Positions 16,242 through 25,147 of a stretch of DNA of 64,000 nt are shown piece after piece (position 1 is the stretch's first letter; each line of letters starts with the position of its first letter). The DNA lies in NCBI RefSeq assembly GCF_029761935.1, contig NZ_CP121699.1, forward strand, positions 496,001 through 560,000, given 5' to 3'. The stretch is from Microbacterium testaceum. Its GTDB lineage: Bacteria > Actinomycetota > Actinomycetes > Actinomycetales > Microbacteriaceae. The position numbers and the translations under genes were made by a program. Below the pieces are notes generated by a model. It worked only from the letters and a program-made list of their open reading frames with translations. It was not told where the DNA came from and searched no databases.

Positions 16242-16532
16242 ATGGGTTCGACGAGAGTCAGCGACGAGATGGTCGCTCGGGTATTGGCATCCATCGCCCC
16301 CTGCACACTGCAGCCCGAGACCTGGGGAGCGCGGCCCATCGAGTGGTACGCGCAGAAACGCCCCGTGTGGGCGTGGGTGACCTGGCCCAACCGGGCCGCC
16401 ACCCGCGAACCCGCGTGGGCGACGGGTGGCAACGACCGCGTGGTCATGCTCGAAGTGCCGTGCGAGGGCGGCCACTGGGCACCCGTCGTGTGGCGCAACG
16501 CGGTCAGCCTGCGTCGGGCAGACGCCGCCTGA
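16242..16532 (+). CDS. Small hypothetical protein, possibly SOS-regulated
   Basis: A 96-residue protein rich in Trp (six) with MVARVLASIAPCTLQPETWGARPIEWYAQKRPVWAWVTW. There is no signal peptide or membrane helix. I do not recognise a family. GAAGGGG lies about 10 nt before the ATG. A LexA-like box overlaps the likely promoter, suggesting induction on DNA damage (inference). It converges on ppgK, with 22 bp between the stops. Confidence 0.6.
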   Translation: MGSTRVSDEMVARVLASIAPCTLQPETWGARPIEWYAQKRPVWAWVTWPNRAATREPAWATGGNDRVVMLEVPCEGGHWAPVVWRNAVSLRRADAA

Positions 16533-16554
16533 AAGGTCTCCGGATGCCGCGCCC

Positions 16555-17358
16555 TCAGCTCGGCTCGGCCTTCGGTGCCACCGCGGGCAGCGCCTCGGGC
16601 ACCGGCACCGCGAGCGAGGCGGCGCCGATGATGCCGGCGTTGTTGCGGTGCTTCGCCGGGACGATGGGAGCACGCAGCTTCAGCAGGGGGAGGAAGTTCT
16701 CGGAGTGCTTCGACACGCCCCCGCCGACGACGATGAGGTCGGGGCTGAAGAGGAACTCGACGTAGTCGTAGTACCACTGCAGGCGCTTCGCCCACTTCTC
16801 CCACGACAGTTCCTCGCGCTCCAGCGCGGAGTATGCGGCGAAGTGCTCGGCGTCCTTCTTGTGGCCGGCGCGCTGCAGGTGACCGAGCTCGCTGTTGGGG
16901 ACGAGTACACCGTCGTAGATCATGGCCGAGCCGATGCCGGTGCCGAGCGTCGTGAGGATCACGAGGCCGTCGACACCCTTGGCCGCGCCGTAACGCACCT
17001 CGGCGATGCCGGCGACGTCGGCGTCGTTGGCGAAGTGAATGTCGCGCGACAGGCCGTGCTCGAAGAACTTCTCGGCCTCGAAACCGATCCAGGACTTCGA
17101 GACGTTCGCGGCCGAAAGGGTGCGGCCGCCCTTCACGATCGCGGGGAACGCGACACCCAGGGGAAGATCCGCGGGGGCCTCCAGAGTCTCGAGCACCTGC
17201 TTCACCGCCGCGAGGACGTCGGCCGGCTCTGCACCCTCGGGCGTCGCGACCTTCACCCGGTCGCTGATGAGCTCACCGGCATCCAGATCCACGATCCCGG
17301 CCTTGATGCCGGTTCCGCCGATGTCCACTCCGACCGCACGAGACGCATTCGTTGCCAT
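16555..17358 (-). CDS. ppgK: Polyphosphate--glucose phosphotransferase
   Basis: A 267-residue ROK-family kinase that phosphorylates glucose using polyphosphate (often also ATP), typical of actinobacteria. The phosphate-binding motif VGVDIGGTGIKAG lies at the N-terminus; further motifs are TTLGTGIGSAMIYDG, the glucose-site ELGHLQ, and VVGGGVSKHSENFLP. The start ATG 17358 was chosen because the family N-terminus begins here and a TAGGCT -10 lies 7 nt upstream. The longer frame upstream is a shadow. Confidence 0.95.
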   Translation of the reverse strand: MATNASRAVGVDIGGTGIKAGIVDLDAGELISDRVKVATPEGAEPADVLAAVKQVLETLEAPADLPLGVAFPAIVKGGRTLSAANVSKSWIGFEAEKFFEHGLSRDIHFANDADVAGIAEVRYGAAKGVDGLVILTTLGTGIGSAMIYDGVLVPNSELGHLQRAGHKKDAEHFAAYSALEREELSWEKWAKRLQWYYDYVEFLFSPDLIVVGGGVSKHSENFLPLLKLRAPIVPAKHRNNAGIIGAASLAVPVPEALPAVAPKAEPS

Positions 17359-17365
17359 ACCCCTC

Positions 17366-17371
17366 AGCCTA
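17366..17371 (-). promoter_or_regulatory. -10 element TAGGCT, leaderless start of ppgK
   Basis: On the minus strand TAGGCT is followed after 7 nt by the ATG at 17358. Confidence 0.5.
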
Positions 17372-17454
17372 TCCAGCCGCACGGTCGGGATCAGTAGGAT
17401 CGGGGGAGCACCGGCGGTTCGCGCCGAGACGCGAGATCCACGTGAGGAGCGATC

Positions 17455-17658
17455 GTGAGCGACGATGACAAGAAGTACTGGTACAACCTCGAGACCGGCC
17501 AGGTCGAGCAGGGGTACGAGTCGCCCGCGGTGGATCGCGCCGGCCCCTTCGACACCGCCGAAGAGGCGGCCAACGCGCCGCAGCTCATGAAGGAGCGCTC
17601 GAAGCAGTGGGCCGAAGAAGACGCCCGCGACGACTGGGGCTCCGGCTCCACCCGCTGA
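17455..17658 (+). CDS. Small SPOR-like actinobacterial protein
   Basis: A 67-residue acidic protein (KYWYNLETGQVEQGYESPAVDRAGPFDTAEEAANAPQ). This short family, sometimes labelled SPOR domain-containing, is common just upstream of glutamine synthetase genes in actinobacteria. The motif of a Trp-Tyr pair followed by GPFDTAEEA resembles a minimal SPOR repeat. GTG start with GAGGAGCG upstream. It lies 25 bp before glnA2 and is probably cotranscribed with it. Function unknown. Confidence 0.75.
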   Translation: MSDDDKKYWYNLETGQVEQGYESPAVDRAGPFDTAEEAANAPQLMKERSKQWAEEDARDDWGSGSTR

Positions 17659-17683
17659 ACGCCCACCGAAACGAGGGATGACG

Positions 17684-19024
17684 ATGGACAAGCAGCGCGA
17701 TTTCGTCTTGCGCACGATCGAGGAGCGGGGCGTCAAGTTCGTCCGCCTCTGGTTCACCGACGTGGTCGGCACGCTCAAGTCGGTGGCGATCGCCCCGGCC
17801 GAGGTCGAGGGAGCGTTCACCGAGGGGCTGGGCTTCGACGGCTCCGCGATCGAGGGGCTGACGCGGTCGTACGAGTCCGACCTGCTCGCGCACCCCGACC
17901 CCACGACCTTCCAGATCCTGCCGTGGCGCGGCGAGATCGACCCGACAGCGCGCATGTTCTGCGACATCACGACGCCCGACGGGCAGCCGGCCGTCGCCGA
18001 CCCGCGTCACGTGCTCAAGCGCACGCTCGCCAAGGCAGCCGACGCCGGGTTCACGTTCTACACGCACCCCGAGATCGAGTTCTACCTGCTGAAGTCCTCG
18101 CAGCTGGGTGCCGACGGTCGCCCGCAGCCGGTCGACTCGGCCGGGTACTTCGACAACGTCCCCGGCGGCACGGCGCACGACTTCCGTCGCCGGTCGGTGC
18201 GCATGCTCGAAGACCTCGGCATCTCGGTCGAGTTCAGCCACCACGAGGGCGGACCCGGCCAGAACGAGATCGACCTGCGCTACGCCGATGCTCTGACCAC
18301 GGCCGACAACATCATGACCTTCCGCACGGTCGTGAAAGAGGTCGCGATCGAGCAGGGCGTGTACGCCACCTTCATGCCGAAGCCGATCAGCGGCCAGCCC
18401 GGCAGCGGCATGCACACGCACCTGTCGCTCTTCGAGGGCGACATGAACGCGTTCTACGAAGAGGGCGCGCAGTACCAGCTGTCGAAGGTGGGCCGTCACT
18501 TCATCGCGGGCCTGCTGCGTCACGCGAACGAGATCTCGGCCGTGACCAACCAGTTCGTCAACTCGTACAAGCGCCTGTGGGGCGGCGACGAGGCGCCCAG
18601 CTTCATCTGCTGGGGCCACAACAACCGCTCCGCTCTCGTGCGCGTGCCGCTGTACAAGCCGAACAAGGGCCAGTCGACGCGGGTCGAGTACCGCGCGCTC
18701 GACTCCGCCGCCAACCCCTACCTGTCGTACGCGCTCATGCTCGCGGCGGGCCTCAAGGGCATCGAGCAGGAGTACGAGCTCCCGGCCGAGGCCGAGGACA
18801 ACGTCTGGTCGCTCAGCGACGCGGAGCGCCGCGCGCTCGGCTACGCACCGCTGCCGGCGAGCCTCGATCACGCCCTCGAATACCTCGAGGAGTCCGAGCT
18901 CGTCGCCGAGACGCTCGGCGAGACGGTCTTCAAGTACGTGCTGCTCAACAAGCGGCGCGAGTGGCAGCAGTACCGCGCCCAGGTGACGCCGTTCGAGCTC
19001 GCGAGCAACCTCGAAGCGCTCTGA
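17684..19024 (+). CDS. glnA2: Glutamine synthetase, GlnA2 type
   Basis: A 446-residue type I glutamine synthetase (glutamate + ammonia + ATP). Motifs are GFDGSAIEG, PEIEFYLL, SHHEGGPGQNEIDLR, MPKPISGQPGSGMHTHLSL and NSYKRLW. The Tyr that GlnE adenylylates in GSI-beta enzymes (NLYDLP) is replaced: the local sequence is DNVWSLSD with Trp375. This copy is therefore probably not under adenylylation control, although it sits 10 nt upstream of glnE. A second ATG (17684) is preferred over 17678 because GAGGG is properly spaced only to it. Such copies may serve another amine substrate. Confidence 0.93.
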   Translation: MDKQRDFVLRTIEERGVKFVRLWFTDVVGTLKSVAIAPAEVEGAFTEGLGFDGSAIEGLTRSYESDLLAHPDPTTFQILPWRGEIDPTARMFCDITTPDGQPAVADPRHVLKRTLAKAADAGFTFYTHPEIEFYLLKSSQLGADGRPQPVDSAGYFDNVPGGTAHDFRRRSVRMLEDLGISVEFSHHEGGPGQNEIDLRYADALTTADNIMTFRTVVKEVAIEQGVYATFMPKPISGQPGSGMHTHLSLFEGDMNAFYEEGAQYQLSKVGRHFIAGLLRHANEISAVTNQFVNSYKRLWGGDEAPSFICWGHNNRSALVRVPLYKPNKGQSTRVEYRALDSAANPYLSYALMLAAGLKGIEQEYELPAEAEDNVWSLSDAERRALGYAPLPASLDHALEYLEESELVAETLGETVFKYVLLNKRREWQQYRAQVTPFELASNLEAL

Positions 19025-19034
19025 CAGTCGTCCC

Positions 19035-22025
19035 ATGACCTCGGGCGATCGTTCCACCGCGCTCACCGCCCTCGCCCGCACCGGCTTCTCACGGCTCGCC
19101 GAAGCAGACACTCTGCTCTCCGAGCTCGAGGAGTCGGTGGGGGTGGAGCGGGCGGATGCCATGCAGCTCGCGCAGCGCGTGGCCGACCCCGACCGTGCCC
19201 TGCTGTCGATCCTGCAGGTCGCCCGCCGTGATCGCGAAGCGGTTCGCGCGGCGGCGGCGGACGCGGGAGCGTGGCGCGCCCTGTGGGACATCGTGGGCGC
19301 CTCCGACGGCTTCGCGGAGTTCTACCTGCGCCACCCCGAGGAGCTCGCGCATCTCTCGGGTGCGGGCCTGACCCTGCCGGACGAGCCCTTCATGCGCGCC
19401 GAGCTCCTGGCATCCGTCGGCGATGTCGAGGGCTTCGCGTCGGATGCCTCGGATGCCGCGTGGGTGGCGTTGCGCGTGCTCTATCGGCGACTGCTGGCCC
19501 GCATCGCGGCCTACGACCTCGGGCAGGACGACCCCGCGGGCGCGATTCCCGCCGTGGCCTCGTCGCTGGCCGACCTGGCGGGAGCGGCCCTCGAGGCGGC
19601 TCTCAGCGTGGCGAGGGCGCGGGTCAGCGGGCCCGGGCCGGGATCGTTCCCTCGTGAACAGGTGGAGGCGACCCGGTTCGCGATCATCGCGATGGGCAAG
19701 ACGGGCGCGCGTGAGCTGAACTACGTCAGCGACGTCGACGTGATCTTCGTGGGTGGATCGGCCGATGAGGACGCCGTCACCGAGGCGCGCGCGATCGACA
19801 TCGGCACGCGGCTCGCCGTGCAGACGATGCGCGGCATCTCGGGTCCCGAGATCGAGCCGCCCTTGTGGGAGGTCGACCCGAACCTGCGCCCCGAGGGCAA
19901 GCAGGGTGCGCTCGTGCGCAGCCTCGCCTCGCACGAGCAGTACTACGCGCGGTGGGCGAAGAGCTGGGAGTTCCAAGCCCTGCTGAAGGCCCGGGCGATC
20001 GCCGGGGACCAGACGTTGGGGGCCGAGTACGTCGCTGCCGTCCAGCCCCTGGTCTGGCACAGCGCCGCTCGAGAGAACTTCGTCGAGGGCGTCCAGCGCA
20101 TGCGCGAACGCGTCACCGATCACATCCCGTCCGCGGAGGTCAATCGACAGCTCAAGCTCGGGCCCGGCGGCATCCGAGATGTCGAGTTCACCGTGCAGCT
20201 CCTGCAGCTGGTCCACGGTCTGACCGATGAACGGATCCGCCAGCGCGGCACGCTCGAGGCGCTCGACGCGCTGGTGGCCGAGGGGTACATCGGGCGGTCC
20301 GAGGCCGAGGCGTTCGGTCGCGACTATCGCCTGCTGCGTCTGCTCGAGCACCGCCTCCAGCTCCGCGGGCTCCGCCGCACGGCGCTGCTGCCCGAGAAGG
20401 ACGACGACCTACGGGTCCTCGCGCGAGCGTCGCGACTGGCCGACTCGGCATCCGGGGTTCAGGCGGTGTGGGAGGGCATCAAGCGCGAGGTGCGCGACAT
20501 CCACGTGCGCCTGTTCTACCGACCCCTGCTGTCGGCTGTTGCCGCCCTTCCCGAGGGGGAGCGCACTCTGTCGACCGAGCAGGCGCGCGATCGCCTCGCC
20601 GCGATCGGCTTCCGCGACCCGGCCGGAGCGCTGCGCCACATCGCGGCGCTGACCAGCGGGCTCAGCCGCAAGGCCACCATCCAGCGGCACCTCATGCCGA
20701 TCATGATCCGCTGGTTCGCCGACGGAGTCGACCCCGACTACGGTCTGCTCGTCTTCCGCCGCATCAGCGAGCGGCTCGGCAACACCCCCTGGTTCCTGCG
20801 GATGCTGCGCGATTCGGCCGGGGCCGCCGAGAGCCTCACGCGGGTGCTCTCGGGGTCGCGGTACATCGGCGAGCTCATGGAATGGATCCCCGAGTCGGTG
20901 GCCTGGCTCGACGACGACGCGCTGCTGCGCCCCCGTTCGGGAAAGGCGCTTGAAGAAGAGGCGCTGGCCATCCAGACCCGCTGGCAGAACATCGACGACG
21001 CGATGCGTTCGGTGCGCGCGCTGCGCCGGCGCGAGATGCTGCGTGTCGCGATGGCCGCAGTCCTCGGAACGGTCTCGCTCGAGGAGCTCTCCGACGCCCT
21101 CACCACCATCACCGAGGTCACCATCCAGGCCACCCTGCGCGCCGTCCGCCGCGTCGTCGTCCCGCCCGAGGACGACGATCTCGACTTCGCGGTCATCGCG
21201 ATGGGACGCTTCGGCGGACGCGAGATCGGTTTCGGATCGGATGCCGACGTGATGTACGTCTATCGCGCGAACGGAATCGACCCGCAGCGGGCCAGTCAGC
21301 TCGCGCTGAAGCTCGTCGCCGGCCTGCGCGAGCAGTCGGAGGACCACCGTCTGCCGCTCGACCTCGATGCGGAGCTCCGACCCGAGGGGCGAAGCGGTCC
21401 TCTCGCCCGCTCCCTCGACGCCTACGCCGAGTACTACCGGCGCTGGTCGCTGTCGTGGGAGGCGCAGGCGCTCCTGCGCGCCCGTGGCGTGGCCGGCAGT
21501 GTCAAGCTCATCGGGGCGTTCCTCGAGCTCGCCGACGAGGTGCGGTATCCGGTGTCGGCCGATCAGAACGGGCTCCGCGAGATCCGGCGCATCAAGGCGC
21601 GCGTCGAGAACGAGCGTCTGCCGCAGGGCGCCGACCCCGCTCGCCACCTCAAGCTCGGCCCCGGTTCGATCAGCGACGTGGAGTGGCTCGTGCAGTTGCT
21701 GCAGCTGCAGCACGCGCGCGCGATCCCCGCGATGCGGACGACGTCGACGCTCGAGGCGTTGGATGCCGCTGTCGACGCGGGTGTCATCGAGGCCGACGCG
21801 GCCGAGAAGCTCGCCGCGGCCTGGCACCTCGCGAGCCGTCTTCGTTCGGCGAACACGCTGTTGTCGGGCCAGACGAGCAATGTGCTTCCCGTGGACCGCG
21901 CGAAGCTCGACGGTATCGGCCGCATCCTCGAATACGCTCCGCGTTCGGCCACGCAGGTCGAAGAGGACTACCTGGGCACCACGCGCCGCGCGCGCCGGGT
22001 CTTCGACAAGCTGTTCTACGGCTGA
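19035..22025 (+). CDS. glnE: Bifunctional glutamine synthetase adenylyltransferase/deadenylase
   Basis: A 996-residue protein with two nucleotidyltransferase halves. The N-terminal half has IAMGKTGARELNYVSDVDVIFV (around residue 217) and the C-terminal half has IAMGRFGGREIGFGSDADVMYVY (around residue 722). Both keep the paired Asp metal ligands; the central helical linker is also present. GlnE adenylylates and deadenylylates GSI-beta. The substrate in this window is the glnA1 product, which keeps the target Tyr. The gene is 10 nt behind glnA2. Confidence 0.96.
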   Translation: MTSGDRSTALTALARTGFSRLAEADTLLSELEESVGVERADAMQLAQRVADPDRALLSILQVARRDREAVRAAAADAGAWRALWDIVGASDGFAEFYLRHPEELAHLSGAGLTLPDEPFMRAELLASVGDVEGFASDASDAAWVALRVLYRRLLARIAAYDLGQDDPAGAIPAVASSLADLAGAALEAALSVARARVSGPGPGSFPREQVEATRFAIIAMGKTGARELNYVSDVDVIFVGGSADEDAVTEARAIDIGTRLAVQTMRGISGPEIEPPLWEVDPNLRPEGKQGALVRSLASHEQYYARWAKSWEFQALLKARAIAGDQTLGAEYVAAVQPLVWHSAARENFVEGVQRMRERVTDHIPSAEVNRQLKLGPGGIRDVEFTVQLLQLVHGLTDERIRQRGTLEALDALVAEGYIGRSEAEAFGRDYRLLRLLEHRLQLRGLRRTALLPEKDDDLRVLARASRLADSASGVQAVWEGIKREVRDIHVRLFYRPLLSAVAALPEGERTLSTEQARDRLAAIGFRDPAGALRHIAALTSGLSRKATIQRHLMPIMIRWFADGVDPDYGLLVFRRISERLGNTPWFLRMLRDSAGAAESLTRVLSGSRYIGELMEWIPESVAWLDDDALLRPRSGKALEEEALAIQTRWQNIDDAMRSVRALRRREMLRVAMAAVLGTVSLEELSDALTTITEVTIQATLRAVRRVVVPPEDDDLDFAVIAMGRFGGREIGFGSDADVMYVYRANGIDPQRASQLALKLVAGLREQSEDHRLPLDLDAELRPEGRSGPLARSLDAYAEYYRRWSLSWEAQALLRARGVAGSVKLIGAFLELADEVRYPVSADQNGLREIRRIKARVENERLPQGADPARHLKLGPGSISDVEWLVQLLQLQHARAIPAMRTTSTLEALDAAVDAGVIEADAAEKLAAAWHLASRLRSANTLLSGQTSNVLPVDRAKLDGIGRILEYAPRSATQVEEDYLGTTRRARRVFDKLFYG

Positions 22026-22034
22026 CCGTGAGCG

Positions 22035-22066
22035 GAAGGGATGCCGCCCGCTCGCGGCATCCCTTC
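22035..22066. terminator. Bidirectional terminator hairpin
   Basis: 13-bp perfect arms (22035-22047, 22054-22066) and a 6-nt loop lie between convergent glnE and the acyl-CoA ligase gene. Confidence 0.8.
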
Positions 22067-22074
22067 TGCACAGC

Positions 22075-23769
22075 TCACGACATGAGACGTTCGCGCACCT
22101 CGCGTCGCTGGACCTTGCCGATGAGGGAGCGGGGCAGGTCGTCGACCACGACGACACGGCGCGGCACTTTGTAGGCCGCGAGGCGCGCCTTGCAGAAGTC
22201 GCGAATCGCGTCGGGTTCGACGTGGACGCCGTCGCGCAGCACGATCGCCGCCGCGACGTCTTCTCCGCCGCTCGACTTGGGGAGGGCGACGACGGCCGCT
22301 CCGGCGATGTCGGGGTGCGAGGTCAGGACGTCTTCGACCTCGCTGGGCGACACGTTGAACCCGCCCGTGATGATGATCTCTTTGAGACGGTCGACGATGG
22401 TGACGAAGCCGTCCGGTGAGACCGAGGCGATATCGCCGGTGCGCAGCCATCCGCCGTCGAGCAGTGTCGCCGCGGTGTCGGAGGGGCGGTTCCAGTACCC
22501 CTGGAAGACCTGGGGGCCGCGCAGGAGGAGCTCACCGGTCTCGCCGAGGGGCCGGTCGACGGTCGGGTCCTCGGGGTCGACGACGCGGATGTCGGTGCTC
22601 GGAAAGGGCACGCCCACCGTTCCGGGGCGGCGGGACGGGCCGATGGGGTTGCCGAGGGCGACCGGCGATGACTCGGTCATTCCGTATCCCTCGACGAGAA
22701 GACCCCCGGTGGCGGCCTCCCACCGATCGACGGTGGCGACGGGCAGGCTCATCGCCCCCGAGATCGCGAACCGCACGGTGCTCAGGTCGAGCGTGCCCCG
22801 AGCCGCGGCGCGCGCGAGCTGGTCGTAGATGGGGGGAACGGCGGGAAGGAAGGTGGGCGGGCTCTTCTTCGCTGCCGCCGCGACCAGCTCGAGGTCGTAC
22901 TTCGGGAAGAGCACGAGCTTCGCCCCGATGCTCACGGCGAATGTCAGGCAGAGCGTGAGCCCGTAGGCGTGGAACAGGGGGAGGACCCCGTAGAACGTCT
23001 CTGCACCGTCGCGAAGGCCCGGTACCCACGCGCGGCCTTGCATCGCGTTGGCCCGCAGGTTCGAGTGGGTGAGGACGGCGCCCTTGGGGCTGCCCGTGGT
23101 GCCGCTCGTGTACTGCAGCAGTGCGATGTCGTCGAGAACCGGGCCGGGGTGCTTTCGAGGCAACGTGCCGTGCGTGAGGAGCTTCTCCCACGCCTGCGGA
23201 CGCTTGGACCGCGGCGCGCCGGTGAGCTGCTCGCGCGCGGCCTTGGCTTTCGCCACCGGGAGGCGCAGCGCGAGGCGCTTCGCGAAGGGGAGGGCGGTGG
23301 TGATGTCGACGCTGACGATCTTCTCGAGCGCCAGATCGGTCGGGAACTCGGCGACGGTGTCGGCCAGCTTGTCCCACACGATCGCGAACCGCGCGCCGTG
23401 GTCCTCGAACTGATGACGCAGTTCGCGGGGCGTGTACAGCGGGTTGTGCTCGATGACGATCGCGCCGAGGCGCAGCGCGGCATAGAACGCGACGACATGC
23501 TGCGGCGAGTTCGGCAGGACGAGGGCGACGCGGTCGCCGGCCCGAACCCCCAGTCGACGTAGTCCCTCTGCCGCGCGGGAGACCTGATCGCCGAGCTCGC
23601 GATAGGTGGTCGGCGCACCGAAGAACTCGAGGGCGGTCTTCTTGCCGTACCGCGCGACCGAGGCCGCGAGCATCTCGGGCAGTGTCTGCGAGGGCTCGTC
23701 GATCTCGAGGGGCACCCCCTCGGCGTAGGAGGTGGACCACGGACGCGACGCGTATGGGGACTCGGCCAT
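22075..23769 (-). CDS. Long-chain fatty acid--CoA ligase (AMP-forming)
   Basis: A 564-residue ANL-superfamily enzyme that activates fatty acids to acyl-CoA. Motifs are the P-loop YTSGTTGSPKGAV, VEGYGMTESSP, GWLRTGDIA, the hinge DRLKEIIITGGFNVSP, and the catalytic Lys near the end (SLIGKVQRRE). ATG 23769 has GGGAGGATGGG upstream. It is monocistronic and divergent from the GNAT gene. It would feed the thiolase/FadB pair at 55-59 kb (inference). Confidence 0.92.
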   Translation of the reverse strand: MAESPYASRPWSTSYAEGVPLEIDEPSQTLPEMLAASVARYGKKTALEFFGAPTTYRELGDQVSRAAEGLRRLGVRAGDRVALVLPNSPQHVVAFYAALRLGAIVIEHNPLYTPRELRHQFEDHGARFAIVWDKLADTVAEFPTDLALEKIVSVDITTALPFAKRLALRLPVAKAKAAREQLTGAPRSKRPQAWEKLLTHGTLPRKHPGPVLDDIALLQYTSGTTGSPKGAVLTHSNLRANAMQGRAWVPGLRDGAETFYGVLPLFHAYGLTLCLTFAVSIGAKLVLFPKYDLELVAAAAKKSPPTFLPAVPPIYDQLARAAARGTLDLSTVRFAISGAMSLPVATVDRWEAATGGLLVEGYGMTESSPVALGNPIGPSRRPGTVGVPFPSTDIRVVDPEDPTVDRPLGETGELLLRGPQVFQGYWNRPSDTAATLLDGGWLRTGDIASVSPDGFVTIVDRLKEIIITGGFNVSPSEVEDVLTSHPDIAGAAVVALPKSSGGEDVAAAIVLRDGVHVEPDAIRDFCKARLAAYKVPRRVVVVDDLPRSLIGKVQRREVRERLMS

Positions 23770-23857
23770 GCTCCCATCCTCCCGTGCCCCTCCGACATCG
23801 CGGCGGAGGTTCACCTGAAGGGATGCCGGGAAGCCGGCGACCTGCTTCGATGGGCTC

Positions 23858-24700
23858 GTGCACTTCCGCTCTTTGACCGACGACGACCTGGCCGCTTCTC
23901 CTCCGTGGTGGGGCGACCGCTCCCTCGCCCGCGATGGCTGGCGCAGTGACGAGACGCGGTCGGCGGTGGCGGTCGATGGCGGCAGGATCGTCGCCGCCGG
24001 TGCGATCTGGCTCTCTCGCGTGCACGACGACCGGTTCTGGCTCGAGGTCGTCGTCGACCCCGAGCGGCGCCGACGCGGCATCGGGACGGCCCTGGCACGG
24101 CACCTTGCGACGTTGCGTTCGCGCGATCTCCCCCTGATGGCGCGCGGTTACGTCGACGACGAGTCCCTGCGGTTCGCCGAGGCGTTGGGTGCCCGCACCA
24201 TTCAGACCGTCCCGCCCGTGCGCGCGAGCCTCGAGACTCGAACGCACCTGCGCTTCCACGCCGCGGTCCAGCCCCTGGCAGGCGGCGACCGATCACGCGT
24301 CGAGGCCGCATTCACGGAGCTGTACCGCTGGACGCACGAGAACTGGAGCCCGGTGCGACAGGGCTTCGAGGTCGCCTTGGTCGAGGGCCTATGGGACGAC
24401 CTCGACGTCGAGGCCTCAGCTCTCGCCGTCGATGACTCCGGCCGCATCCTGGCGCTGGCTCTCACCTACCTCGACACTGATCCGCCGCTCATCGTGTCCG
24501 AGACCATTTCGCGCGATGAGCCGGGGGGAGAGCATCTGGTCGAGGGGTGCATCCGTCGTGCGATGGCGATCCTCGCGCGCCGCGGCCTCACGGTCGTCGA
24601 TTTCGACGGTCACGTCAGCGATCCGCACTTTCTCCCCGCGCTTTCGCGCCTCCGCCCGACCGGCCGCTGGTTCCGTCTCGTCGAGATCCCGGCGCCATGA
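23858..24700 (+). CDS. Tandem GNAT-family N-acetyltransferase
   Basis: A 280-residue protein with two GNAT-like halves. The N-terminal half has the acetyl-CoA loop VVVDPERRRRGIGTALARHL (about residues 67-86). The C-terminal half (about 145-280) keeps the fold pattern (ALAVDDSGRILALALTYLD...) but has no clear R/Q-x-x-G-x-G/A loop, so it is probably structural or binds the acceptor. The substrate is unknown. GTG start; divergent from the acyl-CoA ligase. Confidence 0.8.
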   Translation: MHFRSLTDDDLAASPPWWGDRSLARDGWRSDETRSAVAVDGGRIVAAGAIWLSRVHDDRFWLEVVVDPERRRRGIGTALARHLATLRSRDLPLMARGYVDDESLRFAEALGARTIQTVPPVRASLETRTHLRFHAAVQPLAGGDRSRVEAAFTELYRWTHENWSPVRQGFEVALVEGLWDDLDVEASALAVDDSGRILALALTYLDTDPPLIVSETISRDEPGGEHLVEGCIRRAMAILARRGLTVVDFDGHVSDPHFLPALSRLRPTGRWFRLVEIPAP

Positions 24701-24739
24701 CCCTCGCAACCGGCGGCCGATCCGCCTCACCTGGCCCGC

Positions 24740-25051
24740 ATGTGCCGCAATATCGTTCCCCTGCACAACTTCACGCCTCCGGCGACGGATGCCGAGTGCC
24801 ACGACGCGGCGCTCCAGTTCGTCCGCAGGATCGTCGGGACGACGACGTCATCGCGGGCCAACCAGGACGTCCTCGACCGCGCCGTGGACGAGATCGCGGC
24901 ATCCGTCCGGAATCTGCTCGACGACCTGGTGACAAAAGCCCCGCCGAAGATGCGCGAGGTCGAGGCGGCGAAGCGGCAGGCCCGCTCGGCCGAGTGCTGC
25001 GAAGCCATCCGCGTCTTCCAGGAGCAGAAGCGAGCCTCACCCGCCGGGTGA
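24740..25051 (+). CDS. DUF2277 family protein
   Basis: A 103-residue protein whose N-terminus MCRNIVPLHNFTPPATDAE and segment VRNLLDDLVTKAPPKMREVEAAKRQAR are diagnostic of DUF2277. It is small, soluble and helical. Its role is unknown. It ends before a strong hairpin shared with glnA1. Confidence 0.85.
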   Translation: MCRNIVPLHNFTPPATDAECHDAALQFVRRIVGTTTSSRANQDVLDRAVDEIAASVRNLLDDLVTKAPPKMREVEAAKRQARSAECCEAIRVFQEQKRASPAG

Positions 25052-25087
25052 CCCGTGGTAACTCCCACTCCGCCGGTCTGCACGGAA

Positions 25088-25133
25088 ACGTCGACGCCCG
25101 CCCCCGCGAAACGGCGGGGACGGGCGTCGACGT
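25088..25133. terminator. Bidirectional terminator hairpin
   Basis: 13-bp perfect outer arms (25088-25100, 25121-25133) with an inner CCCCG/CGGGG stem lie between convergent DUF2277 and glnA1. Confidence 0.85.
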
Positions 25134-25147
25134 GGATGATCGGGCGA

